DNA from: JBJXGV01 sp046160485
GTDB taxonomy: Bacteria > Orphanbacterota > Orphanbacteria > JBJXGV01
Reading direction: 5' to 3'
Assembly: GCA_046160485.1 (NCBI GenBank)
Contig: JBJXGV010000009.1
Span: forward strand, 111,772 to 175,771
DNA length: 64,000 nucleotides
In this document: piece by piece, positions 59,554-64,000 of the stretch
Layout: the number at the start of each line of letters is the position of its first letter
Position numbering within the stretch: the first letter of the stretch is position 1
Notes under the pieces: model-generated
What the model was told of the DNA's origin: nothing
What the model saw: only the letters and a program-made list of their open reading frames with translations
Database searches by the model: none
Program-made: the position numbers and the translations under genes

Positions 59554-62500
59554 ATGCGCGCCAGAATTGACGTTACCCGCAGTCTCAGCTTGTTCCTTGC
59601 CGCCGTACTCTCGGTCGGCATCGCGTCCTCGGCTTCGACCCAGAGTGCCGCTTTTTCCGACCCGGATTCGCTCGATCGCGGCGGTGTTACCGGCGCCGGC
59701 CTGACGGAAATGCAGGCAGGCTGGTGGCAAGCCGTGACAGAGGATCTGACGCGGGAGGAGTATTCGCCGACTCCGAGTCTCGCGGGATTTGAAGCGCAGA
59801 ACCGCGCCCACAACTTGCGGACAACGTTCGATCAGGGCGGCATCGATGTCGCGCCGCGAACGGACGAAGCGAGCGCTCCGGGCTGGCGGTTCGCGTGGCA
59901 CACCAGCGCTCTCGGGCGCGCAGGCAACATGCAGGACGCAGCACCCGCGTCTCCGCGTGCGAACGGAGCGCGCGTCACATATGAGCGCGATGGTTGGAGT
60001 GAGTGGTACGAAAACTCTCCCAAGGGACTCGAGCAGGGTTTCACGATCGGGCAGAGGCCCGCAGGAGAGGGTCCGCTCCGAATCGCCGGGAGTATCGCGG
60101 GTGGGCTCGAGCCGCGGGCGAGTTCGGACGGGGCGATCGATTTCATCGACGACTGTGGGGCGTGCGTCATTCGGTACGGCGAGCTTCACGTTTGGGACGC
60201 GCGTGGGACCGTGCTCCAATCGCATCTCGCCGTGCAGGGTCTCGAAGTGGCCATCGTGATCGACGACGCTGAAGCCCAATATCCCCTTACGATCGACCCG
60301 CTCGTAACGTCTCCATCGTGGACGGCGGAAGCCAATCTCGCCAACTCTTACCTAGGCTTCTCAGTGTCGACGGCCGGCGACGTGAACGGGGATGGCTTTT
60401 CCGACGTGATCGTGGGCTCGTGGGGCTACACGAATGGTCAAACAAACGAGGGGCGGGCGTTCGTGTACCACGGCTCAGCCAGTGGCTTGAGTGTCACGCC
60501 GAACTGGACCGCGGAGGCGAACCAGGCCAACTCACGTTTCGCATACTCGGTGGCGACTGCAGGAGACGTCAACGGAGACAAATTCGACGACGTCATCGTT
60601 GGCGCCGCACACTTTACCAATGGTGAGACCACCGAGGGGATGGCCTTCGTATACCTTGGTTCCGCGAGTGGGTTGAGTTCAACACCGAGCTGGACTGCGG
60701 AGGGCAATCAATCCTTCGCCGAGTTCGGCGCGAGTGTGTCGACGGCGGGAGACGTGAACGCCGACGGTTTCGCCGACGTCATCGTCGGCAGCCAGTTTTT
60801 CGACAACGGGCAGGACGGCGAAGGCCATGCATTCGTCTACCACGGGTCGGCGAGTGGCTTGAGCGTCGCCCCAAACTGGACTGCCGAGGGGAATGCGATC
60901 GGCATTCAGCTCGGCTGTTCGGTGTCAGCGGCGGGGGACGTGAACGGCGACGGTTTCGGCGACGTGATCATGGGCGCGTTGGTCTATTCGAATGGGCAAA
61001 CCAACGAGGGGCGGGCATTCGTGTATCACGGCTCGCAAAGTGGCTTGAACACGACACCAAGCTGGAGTGCGGAAAGCAACCAGGCGAACGCGTACTTCGG
61101 CGTTTCGGTCGCCGGCGCTGGAGACGTAAACGGTGATGGCTACGCCGATGTGATCGTCGGCGCCCAAGGTTTCAGCAATGGGCAGAGCGCCGAGGGGCGG
61201 GCCTTCGTCTACCACGGCGCCTCCGGCGGACTCTTGCTCGCACCCTCGTGGACCGGCGAGATCAACATCCAGGATGCCTCCCTCGGGCATACGGTCGCGA
61301 CGGCCGGCGACGTGAACGGCGACGGCTACGCCGACGTGATCGTCGGGGCGATGAACGTCACGAACGGACAGTTTGCCGAGGGGCAGGCCATCGTCTACGT
61401 CGGATCGAGTTTCGGCCTTCAGACGTTTTCCTACTGGACGTCAGAGAGCAACCAGGCCAGCGCCAATTACGGGATCAGCGTGGCGACCGCCGGGGACGTG
61501 AACGGCGACGGCTTCTCCGACGTGATCGTCGGGGCGTGGTTTTACGACAGCGGCCAACCCAACGAAGGGCGGGCGTTCGTCTACCACGGCTCGGCTGGCG
61601 GACTGATGGTCATTCTCCAGTGGGCGGTGAACGGCGAGCAGGATCAGGCCAGTCTCGGCTACTCAGTGGCCACGGCGGGCGACGTGAACGGTGACGGCTA
61701 CTCCGACGTGATCGTGGGCGCGCGGGCGTACGACAACGGGCAGAGCGGTGAGGGGCGAGCGTTTGTCTACCACGGCTCCGCGACGGGTCTGAGCTCGACG
61801 CCGAATTGGATCGCCGAGAGCGACCAGGCGAGTGCGAGCTTCGGTTTGTCGGTCGCCACAGCCGGAGACGTGAACGGCGATGGCTTCTCCGACGTTATCG
61901 TCGGCGCGCCGTTCTTCGACGGCGGTCAACAGAGTGAGGGGCGAGCATACGTCTATCATGGCTCGCCAGCGGGTCTGAATCTGACCCCAAGCTGGATCGC
62001 TGAGAGTAACCAGGAGGACGCCAAGTTCGGCATCTCGGTCGCAACCGCCGGAGACGTGAACGGTGATGGTTACGCTGATGTGATCGTCGGCGCCCAAGGC
62101 GAGATCAGCCCATTCGCGAATCAGGAGGGGAGAGCCTTCGTGTATCACGGCTCGACGACGGGGCTGGCAACGGCCGCCGCATGGATCGAAGAGTGCGATC
62201 AGGTCGGGGCGACGTTCGGAGGATCGGTGTCGACCGCCGGAGACGTAAACGGCGATGGTTATTCGGACGTCATCGTCGGCGCATACTCTTACAGCAACGG
62301 CGAGAGTGAAGAAGGGCGAGCCTTCGGGTATCACGGATCGCCCACCGGCCTTGGGCCCGTCATCTGGACGGCGGAAAGTGACCAGGACTTCGTGTATATG
62401 GGTTACTCGGTGTCGACGGCGGGAGATGTGAACGCGGACGGGTTCTCGGACGTAATCGTAGGCGCCCCCGAGTACGACGTCGGAGGAAACTTTGCGGGGC

Positions 62501-63615
62501 GAGCCTTTGTCTATCACGGCTCGCCGACCGGCCTCGGGATCGCCAACTGGACCGCGGATGGTCCTCAGTCCAACGCCGATTTCGGAAGATCGGTCGCGGG
62601 CGCGGGGGACGTCAACGGTGACGGCTACAGCGACGTGATCGTCGGCGCCCCCTACTACGACGGCGCGCTTACGAACGTGGGACGGGCGCTCGTCTATCAG
62701 GGCTCGTCGATAGGTCTGAGTTCTAGCGACGCCTGGACCGCCTCGATCAACCAAGCAGACGCGCACACGGGCGCGTCGGTAGCGACGGCCGGGGACATCA
62801 ACGGCGACGGATTCTCGGACGTGATCGTCGGGGTTCCCGAATATGACGCCGGGCAAGCTGGCGAAGGGAGCGCGATCGCTATCTTTGGAAACGAACGGCG
62901 CGGTCTCGACCGCGTACCTCGCCAGACACGAACTGACGGCTCGGCTCCGATTGCCGTACTCGGTGCGTCGGACTCGCCAACAGGTTTCCAATTGCAGGCT
63001 CTCGGTCGAACCGCCGGAGGGCGAGGTCGGGTGCGGCTGCAATATGAGGTGAAGCCCTTCGGCACACCCTTCAATGGCTCGGCACTCGTGGTCGGCGACC
63101 CCGTCGACACCGGTGCGCCCACGCTCGGCACGGGAAGCGCCGTCGCTCTCTCGAAGTTGGTCGGCGGCCTCACTCCCGATACGCTCTACCGCTGGCGGCT
63201 CCGCGTGGTCAGCGATTCGCCCTTCTTCCCGCGCTCGCCGTGGTTTTCGCTCGCGGCGAACGGAGCCGGCGAAGCGGATCTGCGAACGGCGGACGCAGCG
63301 ACGAGCGTTGCCGGCGCCCCGGTGACGGACGGCCTGAGCGCGTCGTGGCTCGGGCCGGCCGCTCCCAATCCCTTTTCGTTGGCGACCGAGCTCGCGTTCA
63401 CGCTGCCCGACCGCGGACCGGTGCGCCTCGCCGTGTTCGACGTTTCCGGTCGCGAGGTCGCCGTGCTCGTGGACGAAGCTCACGCTGCTGGACGGCACGT
63501 CGTCAGGTGGGATGGCCGCGGCGAGGATCGGCGCGCTATGCCGGCCGGCGTTTACCTCGCACGGCTCGAGTTCGCCGGTCGAGTCGAGGGAAGGAAGCTC
63601 GTGCTCGCTCGGTGA
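59554..63615 (+). CDS. Giant exported FG-GAP repeat protein with FlgD-like C-terminus
   Basis: A 1353-residue product; ATG 59554 has GGAGG upstream. Signal peptide near residues 8-28. Residues ~60-250 are an unassigned beta-rich region (WRFAWHTSALGRAG, LHVWDARGTVLQSHL). Residues ~255-1110 hold 14 FG-GAP units, each with TAGDVNGDGxSDVIVGAxxY then GxAFVYHGSASGL and a calcium-loop DVNGDG, i.e. about two seven-bladed integrin-alpha-like propellers. Then fibronectin-like sequence and the FlgD-like end (APNPFSLATELAFTLP, LAVFDVSGREV, AGVYLARLE, KLVLAR). Calcium-dependent ligand binding or adhesion is the usual role. The leader and signal-peptide DNA resemble those of the 32669 gene. Confidence 0.92.
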   Translation: MRARIDVTRSLSLFLAAVLSVGIASSASTQSAAFSDPDSLDRGGVTGAGLTEMQAGWWQAVTEDLTREEYSPTPSLAGFEAQNRAHNLRTTFDQGGIDVAPRTDEASAPGWRFAWHTSALGRAGNMQDAAPASPRANGARVTYERDGWSEWYENSPKGLEQGFTIGQRPAGEGPLRIAGSIAGGLEPRASSDGAIDFIDDCGACVIRYGELHVWDARGTVLQSHLAVQGLEVAIVIDDAEAQYPLTIDPLVTSPSWTAEANLANSYLGFSVSTAGDVNGDGFSDVIVGSWGYTNGQTNEGRAFVYHGSASGLSVTPNWTAEANQANSRFAYSVATAGDVNGDKFDDVIVGAAHFTNGETTEGMAFVYLGSASGLSSTPSWTAEGNQSFAEFGASVSTAGDVNADGFADVIVGSQFFDNGQDGEGHAFVYHGSASGLSVAPNWTAEGNAIGIQLGCSVSAAGDVNGDGFGDVIMGALVYSNGQTNEGRAFVYHGSQSGLNTTPSWSAESNQANAYFGVSVAGAGDVNGDGYADVIVGAQGFSNGQSAEGRAFVYHGASGGLLLAPSWTGEINIQDASLGHTVATAGDVNGDGYADVIVGAMNVTNGQFAEGQAIVYVGSSFGLQTFSYWTSESNQASANYGISVATAGDVNGDGFSDVIVGAWFYDSGQPNEGRAFVYHGSAGGLMVILQWAVNGEQDQASLGYSVATAGDVNGDGYSDVIVGARAYDNGQSGEGRAFVYHGSATGLSSTPNWIAESDQASASFGLSVATAGDVNGDGFSDVIVGAPFFDGGQQSEGRAYVYHGSPAGLNLTPSWIAESNQEDAKFGISVATAGDVNGDGYADVIVGAQGEISPFANQEGRAFVYHGSTTGLATAAAWIEECDQVGATFGGSVSTAGDVNGDGYSDVIVGAYSYSNGESEEGRAFGYHGSPTGLGPVIWTAESDQDFVYMGYSVSTAGDVNADGFSDVIVGAPEYDVGGNFAGRAFVYHGSPTGLGIANWTADGPQSNADFGRSVAGAGDVNGDGYSDVIVGAPYYDGALTNVGRALVYQGSSIGLSSSDAWTASINQADAHTGASVATAGDINGDGFSDVIVGVPEYDAGQAGEGSAIAIFGNERRGLDRVPRQTRTDGSAPIAVLGASDSPTGFQLQALGRTAGGRGRVRLQYEVKPFGTPFNGSALVVGDPVDTGAPTLGTGSAVALSKLVGGLTPDTLYRWRLRVVSDSPFFPRSPWFSLAANGAGEADLRTADAATSVAGAPVTDGLSASWLGPAAPNPFSLATELAFTLPDRGPVRLAVFDVSGREVAVLVDEAHAAGRHVVRWDGRGEDRRAMPAGVYLARLEFAGRVEGRKLVLAR

Positions 63616-64000
63616 TACTGTCCCACGCGAGTATCCCATCCGCTCCTGATTTCGCGATCTCCGACTGCGTCTGATCGTTTCCAACCCAGTCGCATCGTGT
63701 CATCGGCCGGGTGATCCGCGGCGTCGCGAGCCTCACGGCACGAGCCGGAGACGGTTCTCGCGGAAAATGACCACGTGTAGCAAACACTCGCGTCGAATCG
63801 ATCCGATCAGCTTTCTGTCGGAAGGAGACCCGAGCTGTCGGGATGCGCGGCCGAGTTGTCAGCCCACGGAAAGACTAGACAGTATGGAACGACCGGCTCG
63901 CGGTCGTAGAGTCGGGTTCTCTCGCGAGAGAGGCCGACAGGTGGCGGACATGCCGCCACGCTCGATCGCGGGTTAACGCTCGCGGCGTCAGAGCCGCATA
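63616..64000 (+). other. Spacer with a deleted IS481-type element
   Basis: Positions 63619-63740 match the left-end region of the IS481-type element (as 27943-28070). Positions 63774-63820 (CACTCGCGTCGAATCGATCC) match an internal transposase stretch near 28382. The sequence between was deleted. Nothing recognisable from 63830 to the window end. Confidence 0.6.

Noticed and set aside
61663..63684. A 673-residue open frame on the minus strand opposite the FG-GAP gene (also long antisense frames opposite the terminase and other genes)
   Set aside because: Composition is Arg/Val/His-heavy shadow of a GC-rich gene; the sense strand has strong domains.
1..64000. CRISPR array, tRNA or rRNA genes
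   Set aside because: No regularly spaced direct repeats with unique spacers, no cloverleaf sequences and no conserved rRNA segments were recognised by eye; short tRNAs could still be missed.

Overview
This is a GC-rich bacterial window, dense in secreted surface proteins and in decayed mobile DNA. No rRNA, tRNA or CRISPR array is visible. Nine large exported proteins end in a FlgD-like/type-A-like C-terminal domain (a GVYFxRL-type strand, then a basic end in -R). Other content includes ELWxxDGT, FG-GAP, beta-propeller and DUF3494 proteins. This combination suggests an uncultured FCB-related lineage of the Candidatus Eisenbacteria type. That placement is inference; there is no marker gene here.

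Layout. 1-6.4 kb is a prophage-like piece: a primase-like gene running off the left edge, a ParB/DNA-methyltransferase fusion, two tiny ORFs, a terminase-small-subunit candidate and a terminase large subunit. No portal or capsid genes follow. 6.4-20.4 kb holds a serpin lipoprotein, a tyrosine recombinase and a run of exported proteins, including a metzincin protease and a beta-propeller. 20.4-26 kb is an accessory island of small unrelated genes (Cys-rich, HNH, membrane, lipoprotein, TIR), several separated by hairpin repeats. 26-33.8 kb has more exported proteins, an IS481-type element and small membrane proteins. 34-39 kb is a copper/metal module: a P1B ATPase, a cytochrome c/His-rich/beta-barrel fusion, and a cupredoxin cut by an IS3-type element. 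40.6-47.2 kb is again exported proteins. 47.2-50 kb is a compact same-strand array in which small unrelated genes alternate one-for-one with a hairpin repeat. It ends in a PIN fragment, an IS and the 5' stub of a second recombinase. 51-63.6 kb has an ELWxxDGT protein, a third recombinase, an amber-interrupted surface protein, a beta-propeller, a dead IS481 copy and a giant FG-GAP protein.

Common threads. (1) Two C-terminal signatures recur: the FlgD-like domain (nine proteins) and a much shorter end of the form [ST]WGx[ILV]Kx[LF][YF]R (four otherwise unrelated exported proteins), a possible second sorting or anchoring signal. (2) Gene ends look mobile. Orphan 3' tails of FlgD-like genes lie behind intact genes. 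A minus-strand tail (LxPLVAxIVREEIxRLVG) recurs in spacers. Two unrelated surface genes share their leader and signal-peptide region. (3) Three related tyrosine recombinase loci, two preceded by an identical 28-nt box, sit near these modules. Whether the recombinases drive the exchange cannot be settled from sequence alone.
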